Shown here piece after piece: positions 1 through 10,973 of a stretch of 64,000 bases of DNA; positions within the stretch are counted from its first letter, which is position 1; each line of letters opens with the position of its first letter. A model generated the notes under the pieces. That model searched no databases and was not told the origin of the DNA. It worked only from the letters and a program-made list of their open reading frames with translations. A program made the position numbers and the translations under genes. The stretch lies in assembly GCA_030710605.1 (NCBI GenBank), contig CP092868.1, positions 33,432,685 through 33,496,684 of the forward strand, in the 5' to 3' direction. Origin of the DNA: Cordylochernes scorpioides. Taxonomy: Eukaryota > Arthropoda > Arachnida > Pseudoscorpiones > Chernetidae.

Positions 1-420
1 CTTGATGAAGATATATATATATGAGTGAATATTTGACCTGAAGAACATTTCACTTAACTACAATGCAAACAAATCTCAACAACTTTCTTTTTTCGCCAAA
101 AGACGGATTCAATCTTGGGAAGTTTCTCTTAGATGAGTTTTCCAAGGGATTGCTCCAAAGTCTTCTGCTCTCTGGAGAGTTTTCCCATTCTATTTTCTTT
201 AATTACAAGTGTGAAGGATTATTTCGCAATTAGAATACTTATTAGGCTAAAACACTGACATCGTTTTTTTTATTATTTTAAAAAACTTGTTTAGTTTTTC
301 TATTTTTATTTGATTGAAATTTATGCTGAGATTTTTCCATTTATTTATAACAAAGATACAATCAATATTTTCTATATAATTTATTATTATTCTGAAAATA
401 GAGCAATCCATACTTAAATC
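1..420. other. AT-rich sequence, nothing recognised
   Basis: No long open frame, tandem repeat or recognisable element end is visible. A short AT dinucleotide run lies near position 10-22. Confidence 0.5.
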
Positions 421-519
421 ATTAGATAGTATAAAAAGGCATATATTGGATTGATTAAAATATTATTGGCAAATAAATCTTTAATTCAATCCAATATATA
501 CCTTTTTACTATCTAATAT
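421..519. repeat. Short foldback with 'aaaaaggcatatattgga' arms
   Basis: The arm at 421-453 (gatagtataaaaaggcatat and following) is complementary to 485-516 (ccaatatata...ctatcta). The same arm is found at 29776-29955, 38490-38590 and, as one arm only, near 57220-57245. The longer copies hold hammerhead-like cores between the arms, so this looks like an internally deleted member of that family. Confidence 0.6.
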
Positions 520-744
520 ATTATTATGTAGGTTTTTTTTTCTGCTGAAGAGACAAAAATGTTATGTTAAAGGTATAATTTTCGTTTTAAAGAGCTTCTT
601 AATTGAAAGTTTACATTGAAAAAAAAATTCGAATTTCATATTACAAAAGGGTGTTACGACTAGTTTCCAGATTATATTTGCATATTAATCTCATCAGATT
701 CTTCAATATTAATAATTAAGAAAGAAGAGGGACTAAGAAGGGAC

Positions 745-930
745 ATATATTATATTGCCACGGGGAAAATTAGGGAAGACCAACTTCGGGATGAGACAAC
801 AATATATTTCAGGCAAGAACAAACTATGAGTGATAAACAAAAGAGGGAAGTGTACAGAGTATAGCAAAATATAAACATAAAAAATAATACTCTGTTAATA
901 AAATAATAAATACTTTGTTACAATATATTA
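745..930 (+). repeat. Dispersed repeat A, copy 1
   Basis: The stretch containing tattgccacggggaaaatta, gggaagtgtacagagta and tactctgttaata recurs at 44070-44275 (same strand) and, less well preserved, on the opposite strand at 62372-62520. It has no coding potential. The copy at 44 kb ends in a TC microsatellite. A short non-autonomous retroposon is a plausible origin, but no target duplication was found. Confidence 0.55.
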
Positions 931-995
931 GAGTAACAAAGAGATGACCAAAATTTCATAGAACAGCATGATTTGACGTTAAACGAGTAATCAAT

Positions 996-1040
996 ACACA
1001 CAAAAACCTTTATTAAGACACACAGGTCTTACAAAGGATT
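996..1040 (-). mobile_element. Retroposon 3' tail, minus strand
   Basis: On the minus strand this reads gtaagacctgtgtgtcttaa followed directly by an AATAAA-type signal and a GT-rich tail. The same layout (aagac...gtctt hairpin, AATAAAG, simple repeat) occurs at about 3285-3330, 21800-21846, 59950-59988 and 60643-60685. This is typical of the 3' terminus of a non-LTR retrotransposon. Confidence 0.5.
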
Positions 1041-1583
1041 CTCCTTGGGGTTACAAGACGGAGAAACCCATGAAAGTGGGAAATATACAAAAGGGTAAAA
1101 ATGGAGAAAGATTATATACACATGGTAAATATATACAGATTATTATTTGAATAATCCTATGGAAAATAAGAAAATTATTTTTGGAAATATGAATGGGAGA
1201 AGTGGAGAGCGAAAAGAGGAAAGAAAACAGGTATTTACATATGGAACATACATATAATGGAACAAGTCAATTTAAGCTCTTCTGCTCACACAGCACAGGT
1301 GGACCATGGCTTTTTTCACGAAATCTTTAAGAGATTTTCCAGGAAAATCCGAGTGTTCAGAGTTGTACGAGTAATCAATATTATATTTACATATATAAAA
1401 CACCTTAAAATTTCAAGAAAAGTAAAAGTAAAAAGTTACCTCTGTCTCCTTCAAAACAAAACAAAACAAAAAGGACACCGGCGATATCAGATATTTAAAT
1501 CTGATGTATGTAAATGTGTGTAAATCTGATCTATGTAAATAGATATTTAAAACACGAGAACTAAACGTATAACACATTTTATT
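1041..1583. other. Unassigned AT-rich stretch
   Basis: An open frame of 88 codons at 1257-1523 has lysine-rich, low-complexity composition and no recognisable motif. I treat it as chance. Nothing else is recognised. Confidence 0.4.
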
Positions 1584-1936
1584 TATTGATTTATATAAAA
1601 CTCTCTGGACGAGCTTTCATACTAAAAAGGATTTTTCTTCATGGCCCATATATGATCATTTTCTTATTGTATTAGTGCCATGAAGAAAAGATTTGGACTT
1701 TAAAGCTCAACCAGTTTTATCGAAATCAAGAACCAAGTTCCTGTGTTTTAAAATAACATTATTGATTTATATAAAACTCTCTGGACGAGCTTTCATACTA
1801 AAAAGGATTTTTCTTCATGGCCCTTATACGATATTTTTCTTATTGTTTTAGTGTCATCAAGAAAAGATTTTGTCTTTAAAGATCAACCAGTTTTATCGAA
1901 ATCAAGAAACAAGTTCTTGTGCTTTGAAATAACATC
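1584..1936. repeat. Two tandem copies of a 177-bp unit
   Basis: The unit starts attgatttatataaaactct at 1584 and again at 1761 and is strongly conserved to about 1936. Each copy carries catgaagaaa / ctttcatac segments in opposite orientations. On the minus strand it reads tgaaga...gaaagctcg, like the hammerhead-like site at 31.5 kb, but without a stable helix II. It may be a decayed relative. Confidence 0.65.
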
Positions 1937-2898
1937 AGCGATTGATGTTGATCTAGAGATTGTGTTATATCCATGTAGGTGAGGTTTATAAGGAAATAGC
2001 GAGGTTCTACCGACATAGAAGGCGGTTGAATGGGACCAGAGTTTTGACGTAAGACGTCTCAATGCCGCGTGATCTCACTCCACGCAACGGATTCTTGGTA
2101 GACCCAGTTCCTTCTGATTGTCCTTCCTCCTATTGTGTCTCCTTGTCCAGGAAGTCTGGCTAGCTAGCCTGTCTTGGTGGACACAAGTTTGTCCATGATG
2201 TTCCTTCTTTTTGTCTTTCTTTACTTATCCCAAGTACACCTTGATAATCATAGTAGATAGTTAGCAACAGCTTTTACTATAAATGTCCTCCATGTCTACG
2301 CATGTATAAGGCAATTCGACTTTTGAACATACAAATGTGCCAATGCCATGTTTGGTTACTTTCAATCACTGGCAGAGTTGGTGTTAGCACGTTTTCTTTG
2401 AATTTTCTTCTAGAAAGAACGAGCTGACTCACTTCGATTCAATTCGATTTATTTCAAACACCAAGAAAGAATTACACTAAGATTTAATGCGATTTAGTTG
2501 TATTTTTTAACACAAAAGAAAAAAGAGACTATATTAACACACAAAAAAAACAGAAGAAGAAGAAAAAAAACAACAAAAAAAATGATGATAAGTAACAATA
2601 AAATTCTATGAATAGGAATTATAATTAATTAATAAAATACAATAATAATAATAATAAAAATAACCTAACAGTTGGACTGTTGAATGAATCAAAGAAAATT
2701 GAAGCAGTTTTTTTTTCTTTAGGAAAATAAAGTGTCCAATGCGGGATTCAATCTTGAATCTTGTATATCGAAAATTCCTATGCCTCTTTTAGTGCAAAAC
2801 GTATGAGTTTCTTGTTCTTATAGTGTGGAATAGAGATGTACCCTTCTTTGATCATAATAATCAGACATTGTTTTAGAGATACTTTGATTTTGATTGTA
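1937..2898. other. Unassigned region
   Basis: Positions 1940-2250 are less AT-rich than the surroundings but have frequent stops in all frames. From 2500 to 2700 there are A-rich and AAT simple repeats. No element end was recognised. Confidence 0.4.
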
Positions 2899-3461
2899 CA
2901 CTCATGGACTAAACAGGAAGTTGTATCATTTAACATGTATATCGGTATTCAGATAATAACCCTGAAAGATATTTGATACAACCACCTTGGAGACTTTCTT
3001 AACCTGCTGGATATCCCAACTTTATTGTCGCGTAATCTTTCCTCAAGAGATATAATAACATCTACCCATGATAATACTCTAGTTCCCCAGCAACCCCTTT
3101 CCTGCTACTATCCCCCTTGACACATTGTAAATAGCATTGCTAATTATTGTAACTATTGCTGTTATTCCTGTATATACCCTATTCTACGTGGAGAAGTTGT
3201 ATAAGACCAAAAGGTCATAACAGGAACTTTTGTTGTTGTTACTACTGTTATTCTTGTATGTTTCCTACATTTCTGTGCTTGGAGAATCCGTATAAGACTA
3301 AATTGTCTTAATAAAGCTTTTTTTGTTTGTTGATATTTGATATACAGTGATATTTATTGAAGACACATGAGATAACCAAGTTTGAACAAAATTGCCTCTG
3401 GATTCTTTAAAGAATGACTTGGCGACAGCAAGGAATTTACACTTCCTTCAGTCTATGAGTG
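2899..3461 (+). mobile_element. TA-flanked MITE ('cactcatggacaaaactt' family), split by a retroposon
   Basis: The left end starts cactcatgg at 2899 after TA. The right end finishes tctatgagtg at 3461 before TA. Other copies are at 6331, 10752, 20846 and 41741. Inverted ends of about 25 bp with TA duplications point to a non-autonomous Tc1/mariner-type element. No transposase is present. The body is interrupted at 2981-3331 by an unrelated insertion. Confidence 0.7.
2981..3331 (+). mobile_element. 5'-truncated retroposon inserted in the MITE
   Basis: The insertion is bounded by gatatttgataca (2968-2980) and gatatttgatata (3332-3344), a 13-bp target duplication with one difference. It ends in an aagac...gtctt hairpin, then AATAAAGC, then a T-rich tail. 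A related copy is at 21620-21846. The 3' part holds two consecutive gtataagac hairpins, one followed by ATAACAG and the last by AATAAAG. It is probably a 5'-truncated LINE or its non-autonomous partner; no reverse transcriptase coding remains. Confidence 0.75.
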
Positions 3462-3809
3462 TATTTTAAAGTTTTGGCATGTGGAGATTATTCACTTCAA
3501 TTCGAACATGAGTACAAACGTAGATCCTTCAGTTTCTTTTTTTACCTCTCGTAGGTCTCGTAGGTCTAGGCCGCCCCTGTACTGATGAGGGCCATAGTCA
3601 GAAACCATGGTATACAGGTCGGATATTTGTCTGTATTTTCCAAAACTGATGTTGTAGCTCATTCTTCATTATCACTAGTAAGGTTTTTACTAGAATAACG
3701 CACAAAATGAATCGTTCTTATGCATAATCAAAGGGAGAGGTGCATCTTTTGGTACATGGATTTGAATATTATTATATAGAATCTATTTATAAAGACAAGA
3801 ACCTATATA
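3462..3809. other. Unassigned spacer
   Basis: Contains a short duplicated ctcgtaggt and no recognisable element or gene. Confidence 0.4.
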
Positions 3810-4059
3810 CAGTGGTACCTCGACATACGAGCGCCCCAACATACGAGTTTTTCGAGATACGAGCCGACGAGCAAGTGATTTTTTTGCTTTGAGTTACGAG
3901 CGAAATTCGAGATACGAGTTCGGTTCGGTAGTGTTGAAGATATTAATCTGTGATTTTAAATGGGAATTTTGTATGGGGAAATTTGCTTCGAGATACGAGT
4001 AATTCAAGATACGAGCAAGGTTGCGGAACGAATTAAACTCGTATGTCGAGGTACCACTG
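3810..4059. mobile_element. Tigger/pogo-like MITE, 250 bp
   Basis: Both ends are inverted copies: cagtggtacctcgacatacg at 3810 and its complement ending ...gaggtaccactg at 4059. It is flanked by TA at 3808-3809 and 4060-4061. The interior repeats gagatacgag and cgagttt words. Terminal sequence and TA duplication match the pogo/Tigger branch of Tc1/mariner elements. There is no transposase, so it is non-autonomous. Confidence 0.85.
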
Positions 4060-4061
4060 TA

Positions 4062-4800
4062 TTTCTTATATAAAAATATTATTTTATATAAAAATATATT
4101 TCATAGATACAAATACTCTGTTAAATCGACCGCCAGAGGTCACGCTTCCCTTATAAAAACCGATTGCTGTTGTTCCCCAATGGTCGGCTCAAATCTTTGT
4201 ACATTATGTAAATAATCTTTTGTTTTCCTTGTTCTACTTGCCTTAAGCCAGGCATTACTTTTATCAAATTATGTTTTTCATATATATTCCTCAGCTCAAA
4301 TAAAGAAATCTCCGATCAAGACTATTTATATTTTCAAGATTATTGACCACGACTGCATTACCATAATCCTCAACATGATCAAAAATACAACGGAAAATAT
4401 CTTTTTTTATTTATAATATATATATATATATATATGTTATATAAAAATATTATTTAAAATTATATTTCATAGATTCAAATATTCTGTTAAGTCTACCACC
4501 AAATATCGCGACTTCCCTTTATATAAACCTATTGTTGTTGTTTCCCGATGGCCGGCTCAAATCTTTTGTAAATTATGTAAATAAGTTTTTCTTTTTGTTT
4601 TTTATTCTTAAGCCTCAAAGCAGGTATTTATTCCTTGATTATGTTTCATTAGCACAATTAAAGAAAATTGTGATTAAAAGTTTATTTAATTATTGCCACG
4701 ACTTCAATATCGTAACATACTCATGGATTCCAAGATCAAGCAAATGCTCAACAACATTCTCTATTCTCAAAATAATCAACATCAAGTAATAATTCTATAT
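4062..4800 (+). repeat. Diverged tandem duplication of about 370 bp
   Basis: 4062-4400 and 4434-4800 share, in order, tataaaaatattatttta, tatatttcatagat, ctctgttaaa/ttctgttaag, a GTTGTT segment and ggctcaaatcttt...ttatgtaaataa. Frames opening in either copy are interrupted in the other, so this is probably non-coding. Confidence 0.6.
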
Positions 4801-4845
4801 ACCTCTAATATTCAAAAATCCACAGAAATCTCTTTTTATAATATA

Positions 4846-5199
4846 CTAGACGGGTGACCCGGGCTTCGCCCCGGGATTGAACCGTGTGCATATCTACTCG
4901 AGTGATATATATTTAGATAAGATTTTTTTTAAATAATTGTTTGTTATTAGCATTATTTATTTGTTTGCATCAGCATAATTCAATATAATCTTTGATAGAG
5001 GGCGTGAACTAAGTAGAATAATTTGAATATATAGTTTTAATAATTGATTTATATATTTTTTAAAATAGCCCATCGTCTCTTCCCCGTAATTTTTTACCTA
5101 TGTATGGGAATTTTGGTTTGAATTAGTGAACTACTGCGAATTTGTATACCGGACATACAAACAAACAAACATACAAACATTGATTTTTATATATATAGA
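4846..5199 (-). mobile_element. Non-autonomous Helitron, 354 bp
   Basis: Read on the minus strand it starts TCTATATATATA (5199), just after A, and ends CTAG (4846), just before T. The hairpin cccgggcttcgccccggg at 4858-4875 lies about 10 bp from the CTAG end. 5' TC, a 3' hairpin plus CTRR and insertion between A and T without duplication define Helitrons. There is no Rep/helicase coding. It shares both termini with the element at 32340-32873. Confidence 0.85.
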
Positions 5200-6330
5200 T
5201 ATATTATATAATCTAAAATGCAAATATTATATTTAAAAAAAAACATATATTTTATTTTCATTCATTGACTATTCTTTTATTTTTGACCATAGATTTAGAG
5301 CATAACACTTTGAATATTTGTTGTAAATATGTATAGTTGACCTACCTATTTTTTAATTCATGAATATAGGATTCATTTTTATAAATTCTATATCACTGTA
5401 AAAAATATTTAATGTGTAATTCTTTCCAGGTATTTGAGAATAAAATCTACTTGATAAGTAAATAACTATATTTCCTTTTTTTCACGACTGCACCTCCAAT
5501 TCTTTATCATTTTTAACAACAAAACAAAATAGTCATAACATATATATACTCAAGTATTTTGAAATGAAGATTTATATATATATATCAAACATTTTTTTAC
5601 ATTTCCGCCCCACTTTCAGTACTGAAGAGCACTTAAGAAAACACTTTCTATATATAAGTGCTCCCCCCGCTAAACTCAGAGTAATAAACATATCTATTTG
5701 TGAAGACAACAAAATGGCTGAAACGTTGGGAAAAACAAAATGATAAGAGAAATAAGTAGCTATACGACTTAAAACTCTTTATTACACACTTTCCTTGCAT
5801 AAAGAAAATATATTCTCTACTCAAGTATTTTGATTAAAGAATTTTGTTTTATTTATAAAATGTAAGTTCGCGTTAACTACCGAGGTCAAATTCTATGAGC
5901 TACGGTATAGCGATGATGAACTTGAATTTGTTCTGTAGACTTTTGAGTAAGGCAACTTTACGCAAATTGAACAAGGAACCGCTGAATTTAATGATCTTTG
6001 ACTATAAGCTACATGAATTTGATTAATCTAACATGAATTGATGGCTGATTTAAACTAGACTAACAAAAACTAAGCATAAACACAAAATATATAGACAACA
6101 CAGTGTTGCCGAATCAATAAAAATATATACAGATTAAAAATAAAACAATAAAGAATTAATTATGTAAAATAATGAATTATATTTACCAACAATTTCTACA
6201 ATAATTAGCAATGAATGGCGAATAAGAATGAAACATACATTTTTTTAACCAAACATAAAAATTGTTGAAAATTCTCGTAAAATATATTTTTCAGTCGATA
6301 ATTATATAGATTGAAAAAATATAGCAAACT
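5200..6330. other. AT-rich spacer with one decayed element
   Basis: Mostly AT-rich with no genes. Near 5690-5745 tgaagaca...ctgaaacgttggg resembles the core spacing of the hammerhead sites elsewhere in the window but lacks the C3 base and a helix II. The rest is unassigned. Confidence 0.4.
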
Positions 6331-6845
6331 ACACTCATAGACAAAACTTAAGGAAGTTGTACCATTTAGCATGTATATATCGGGATTCATACAATAACTC
6401 TGAAAGATATTACAGTGACCTTTATTGAAGACACATGAGATAACCAAGTGTGAACATAGTACACTCATGGACAAAACTTAAGGAAGTTGTACCATTTAGC
6501 ATGTATATATCGGGATTCATACAATAACTCTGAAAGATATTACAGTGACCTTTATTGAAGACACATGAGATAACCAAGTGTGAATATAGTACACTCATGG
6601 ACAAAACTTAAGGAAGTTGTACCATTTAGCATGTATATATCGGGATTCATACAATAACTATGAAAGATATTACAGTGACCTTTATTGAAGACACATGATA
6701 ACCAAGTGTGAACATGTACACTCATAGACAAAACTTAAGGAAGTTGTACCATTTAGCATGTATATATCGGGATTCATACAATAACTCTGAAAGATATTAC
6801 AGTGACCTTTATTGAAGACACATGAGATAACCAATTGTGAGGTTA
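6331..6845 (+). repeat. Four tandem copies of a 130-bp MITE left half
   Basis: Units begin acactcat(a/g)gacaaaact at 6331, 6461, 6591 and 6718, spaced 130, 130 and 127 bp, and each runs to acacatgagataaccaa. Only the left terminus and subterminal part of the 'cactcatgg' MITE is repeated. No right terminus follows. Units are nearly identical, so the amplification is recent. Minus-strand frames here are repeats of the same segment and not genes. Confidence 0.85.
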
Positions 6846-7114
6846 CACTGCTCGCAGTTCCTCTAAATAATGAGCCCATTAGCAACATAGCTCAAGCGGT
6901 TTCAACTAATATAAAAAGGTTAAGAGAAAATGGTAGTAGAATACGAGTTAATAAAATTCATAACACTCCTAGAAACGAAGAGGCTAAAGACTTGTTAAAG
7001 GAACTGAGCAAGGCAGCAGAATTGAAAACGAATAATAAAAATTTTACCCCGCAACCTAGAGACCCAACAATTGTAACAAAAAATGTCAGTAAATTAACGG
7101 AAGTGAATGATTAA
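6812..7114 (+). CDS. Possible coding remnant, 100 codons, unknown
   Basis: An open frame of 100 codons starts in the last MITE unit and runs into unique sequence. Residues from about 12 on (…SNIAQAVSTNIKRLREN…, …EEAKDLLKELSKAAELK…) look more like a soluble, helical protein than random AT-rich translation. The first dozen residues come from the MITE, so the true start is unclear. A stop follows at 7112-7114. No family was recognised. It could be a fragment of a transposon ORF or of a host exon, or chance. There are no other genes around it. Confidence 0.3.
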   Translation: MKTHEITNCEVTLLAVPLNNEPISNIAQAVSTNIKRLRENGSRIRVNKIHNTPRNEEAKDLLKELSKAAELKTNNKNFTPQPRDPTIVTKNVSKLTEVND

Positions 7115-7200
7115 ATACCAATCATATGTGCAATGAATCCCGAGTTAAGCAGACTAATGAATGAAATCCGAGTACTGTTCTCCATGAAATCCAATACCTA

Positions 7201-7775
7201 GTGAGAAGGAAAACCTTGAAAATAAAGTGAGAGAAAAAACCTAGCAAATAAAGTAAGAAAAAAACTTTGCAAAGAAAGTGAGAAGAAAAACCTAGCAAAG
7301 AAAGTGAGAAGAAAACCTAGCAAAGAAAGTGAGAAGGAAAACCTTGCAAAGAAAGTGAGAAGAAATACCTAGCAAAGAAAGTGAGAAGAAAAACCTAGCA
7401 AAGAAAGTGAGAAGAAAAACCTTGCAAAGAAAGTGAGAAGAAAAACCTAGCAGAGAAAGTGAGAAGAAAAACCTTGCAAAGAAAGTGAGAAGAAAAATCT
7501 AGCAAAGAAAGTGAGAAGAAAAACCTAGCAAAGAAAGTGAGAAGAAAAACCTAGCAAAGAAAGTGAGAAGAAAAACCTAGCAAAGAAAGTGAGAAGAAAA
7601 ACCTAGCAAAGAAAGTGAGAAGAAAAACCTAGCAAAGAAAGTGAGAAGAAAAACCTAGCAAAGAAAGTGAGAGAAAAACCTTGCAAAGAAAGTGAGAAGA
7701 AAAACCTAGCAAAGAAAGTGAGAAGAAAAACCTTGCAAAGAAAGTGAGAAGAAAAACCTTGCAAAGAAAGTGAGA
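7201..7775. repeat. 26-bp minisatellite, about 21 copies
   Basis: The unit is approximately gagaagaaaaacctagc plus aaagaaagt. Variants have cctagc or ccttgc, and a few units have lost one or two bases of the A run. It is strongly purine-rich on the plus strand. Minus-strand frames through it are low-complexity phenylalanine/leucine/serine repeats. Confidence 0.9.
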
Positions 7776-8073
7776 GAAAAAAAAAGAGTTCCAATCAAAA
7801 TGATAGGGACAATAGGATTTCCAAACACCTTCAAAAAAGAAGCGATTGTGTAAAAATGGCAACAGAATGGAAGGTATTGCAGAATTTTGGAATCTTGCCT
7901 TTAAGATAATGTATTCTCATTAATTTAAGGTTCTCTTGGGATTGCCTCACATTCTCTAATCTTTCTTTCCTCTCGGGACATTCTGCCATGGATAACTTAT
8001 TTGCCATCAAATACTCCTTTTACAACTAACTTGTAATTGTAAGAGATCTCTTAACAACTCTTTGTCTTAATCA

Positions 8074-9206
8074 ATATGTTTTTTTGTTGTTGTTGTTGTT
8101 GTCGTGTCCAATGAAGAGCCTCAGATGTCTCCGTGCATCTCTATCACAGCAATGTTCTCTATCTTGGGTGTGTATACTTTATTGTTGTTGTCGTGTCCAC
8201 AGAAGAGCCTCAGATGTCTCCATGCATCTCTATCACAGCAATGTCCACTATCTTGGGTGTTTATACTGTATTGTTGTTGTTGTCGTGTCCAATGAAGAGC
8301 CTCAGATGTCTCTATGCATCTCTATCACAGCAATGTTCTCTATCTTGGGTGTGTATACTGTATTATTGTTGTTGTCGTGTCCAATGAAGAGCCTCAGATG
8401 TATCCATGCATCTCTATCACAGCAGTCGCAATCTTCCCTATCTTGGGTGTTTATACTGTATTGTTGTTGTTGTCGTGTCCAATGAAGAGCCTCAGATGTC
8501 TCTATGCATCTCTATCACAGCAATGTTCTCTATCTTGGGTGTGTATACTGTATTATTGTTGTTGTCGTGTCCAATGAAGAGCCTCAGATGTATCCATGCA
8601 TCTCTATCACAGCAGTCGCAATCTTCCCTATCTTGGGTGTGTACTGTATTGTTGTTGTTGTCGTTTCCAATGAAGAGCCTCAGATGTCTCTATGCATCTC
8701 TATCACAGCAATGTTCTCTATCTTGGGTATGTATACTGTATTATTGTTGTTGTCGTTTCCAATGAAGAGCCTCAGATGTCTCCATGCATCTCTATCACAG
8801 CAGCAGCAATGCCCTCTATCATGGGTGTGTATACTGTATTGCTGTCGTGTCCAATGAAGAGCCTCAGATGTTTCCATGTATCTCTATCATAGCAGTCGCA
8901 ATGCTCTCTATCTTGGGTGTGTATACTGTATTGCTGTCTTGTCCAATAAAGAACCTCAGATGTTTCCATGCATCTCTATCAAGCAGCAGCAATGCTCTCT
9001 GTCTTGGGTGTGTATACTTTATTGCTGTCGTTGTCCAATGAAGAGCCTCAGATGTTTCCATGCATCTCTATCACAGCAATGTTCTCTATCTTGGGTGTGT
9101 ATACTGTATTATTGTTGTTGTCGTGTCCAATGAAGAGCCTCAGATGTTTCAATGCATCTCTATCACAGCAGCAGCAATGTCCGCTATCTATATGTTTTTT
9201 TTTGTT
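8074..9206 (-). repeat. 92-bp satellite, array 1 (minus orientation)
   Basis: About 12 tandem units; on the plus strand each reads gtccaatgaagagcctcaga...tctatcacagcaatg...cttgggtgtgtatactgtat followed by a (TTG)n stretch. It is flanked by atatgttttttt-type direct repeats at 8074-8088 and 9190-9206, like a target duplication. The array is the reverse complement of the 13.4-16.4 kb array. Read on the minus strand the left edge is a (CAA)n-A(n) tail, as in a retroposon 3' end. Overlapping frames in every phase are by-products of the repeat. Confidence 0.9.
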
Positions 9207-9663
9207 TTGTATATGTTATAAATAAACGTTTCAGTTTATCTAGATACGAAAATATTAAACAAAGGAAAGAAATTACAATATAACTAAGTCTCCGAAGATA
9301 TGCCTCCGATATACATGCTAAAAGGTAAAACTTTCTCAAGTTTTGTTGTTTTGAGTGTATATTTGGATAACTTGAGGGCAAACAAATGATATAAGTATTG
9401 TAGCCACAGTTGCTACATTTATAGACCTGGTGGTATGGAGCTAAAGATGGTGAAGAAATCACTCAAGAGCAAAGTAAACAGAATCGCGACCAAAATAGAG
9501 ACCTTTGAGGCATTTGTTTAGACATCGGTGCCTGCTGTGTGTATTGTGTACCTAGAAGGATTGAAGAATTACTGTAAACTTCCATACTCAGTGGCATCTT
9601 CTTAACGGCGCGAGATCCGAGTTGATTATAACTTCTGAAATAGACGAACTCTAAAAATCTCAG
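9207..9663. other. Spacer with a MITE relic
   Basis: Positions 9300-9345 read, on the minus strand, as a degraded cttaaggaagttgtacctttt...catgtatatcgg segment of the 'cactcatgg' MITE. The remainder is unassigned. Confidence 0.5.
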
Positions 9664-10238
9664 AATTTTTTTTATTTTTCTGAATTCGAATTATCCGAAA
9701 ATCCATTTATCCGAATTCCATTTATCCGAACTAAAATTATCCGAAAATCCATTCATCCGAACACCTTTTATCAGAAAATCAATTTATAAGAACCTCTTTT
9801 ATCCGAAAATCCATTTATAAGAACCCCTTTTATCCGAAAAGCCATTTAACCGAACCCCTTTTATCCGAAAATCTCTATTTATCCGAATTCCAATTATCCG
9901 AAAATCCATTTATCCGAACTCGTTTTATCCGAAAATCCATTTATCCTAAATCTTTTCATGCGAAAATTCATTTATACGAACCCAATTATCCGAAAATCCA
10001 TTTATCTAAACTCCAATTCATCCAAAAATCTCCATTTATCCGAACACAAATTTATCTGAAAATCCATTTATCTGAATTCCAATTAACCGAACTTTCAATT
10101 ATGCGAATTCGCTTATTATCCGAAATTCCTATTACCCAAGATTCTAAATATCCGGTACTCCAATATCCAAACTTCCAAATTAACTAAACACTTCAAATTA
10201 TCAGTTTAACTTATGCTAGATATGTAAATTTCCAATTA
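9664..10238. repeat. Degenerate 'tatccgaa' tandem repeat
   Basis: Roughly 24-27 bp units built from ttatccgaa, aatccattta and tccgaactcc are repeated about 20 times and decay rightward. Related words return at 10600-10625 (ttccaattatccgaacta), so the palindrome at 10.2-11.26 kb appears to have formed within or beside this array. Confidence 0.8.
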
Positions 10239-10399
10239 CAGTTAAACCTGTCTATAGCGCCCCCTCTAAATAGCGCCTCCTTCTCTATAGCGCCCGATTT
10301 TAAATACGTAGTACGATGCGATTTACATTAAAAGTAACCTGTCTATAGCACCCTATTTTGGTGAGTCCCAAGAGGGGGCGCTATAGACAGGTTTAACTG
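10239..10399. mobile_element. Pogo-like MITE 'cagttaaacctgtctatagc', left arm copy
   Basis: It starts cagttaaacctgtctatagc at 10239 and ends with the complement ...gctatagacaggtttaactg at 10399, flanked by TA. It is 161 bp with no coding and is a non-autonomous Tc1/mariner (pogo/Tigger-like) element. Confidence 0.8.
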
Positions 10400-10751
10400 T
10401 ATATATATTCTCTATAAGGAATTAGTTCGACATATCTTTATAAAGAATAAAACTATATGCGCGATTGTATATATACACTCATGGACAAAACCTCAAGGAA
10501 GTGAAGTTTAAAATTGTTTCAACTTATAATTCCTTAAAATTTCAATTAACCCAACTTGCTATAAAACATAAAAACTTCAAAATTACCAGAGATATCAAAT
10601 ATAAGAACTTCCAATTATCCGAACTACGATTGAGAGGGCCTGGCTCATTAGTGGTGAGCCCTTCCAGCTGTTTCGCCAGTTGAAACAGACCAAGTCCTCC
10701 TAATATTTTTCTATCTCTGAAAGGGGATATTGATTTTATTTTTTATAGATA

Positions 10752-10973
10752 CACTCATAGACAAAACTTAAGGAAGTTGTATCTTTTAACATGTATATCG
10801 GGATTCAGACAATACCTCTGAAATATATTTAATATTCAGGGAACTTGATTGAAGACAAACGAGATAACCAAGTGGGAACAAAATTGCCTCAGTGTCAAAA
10901 AAAAAAAAAAAAAAAAACAGACGATCGATGACATCATGGATTTTTCACTTCCTTGAGGTTTTGTCCATGAGTG
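10752..10973 (+). mobile_element. 'cactcatgg' MITE, 222 bp, both ends present
   Basis: The left end is cactcatagacaaaactt at 10752 after TA. The right end is the complement, ...gttttgtccatgagtg, to 10973 before TA. The body shares gttgtatcttttaacatgta and gataaccaagtgggaac with other copies and has an internal A run of about 21. The right end lies inside the right palindrome arm. Confidence 0.75.

Noticed and set aside
1257-1523. 88-codon frame
   Set aside because: Lysine-rich low complexity in AT-rich DNA with no motif.
5690-5745. Hammerhead-like spacing tgaaga...gaaacgttggg
   Set aside because: C3 is replaced, no helix II can be drawn, and stem I does not pair; at most a decayed relic.
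7603-7862. Minus-strand phenylalanine/leucine-rich frames that look membrane-like
   Set aside because: They are translations of the purine-rich 26-bp minisatellite.
8084-9225. Many overlapping open frames of 60-130 codons on both strands
   Set aside because: They follow the 92-bp satellite unit in every phase and change with CAA copy number; no unique sequence and no start context.
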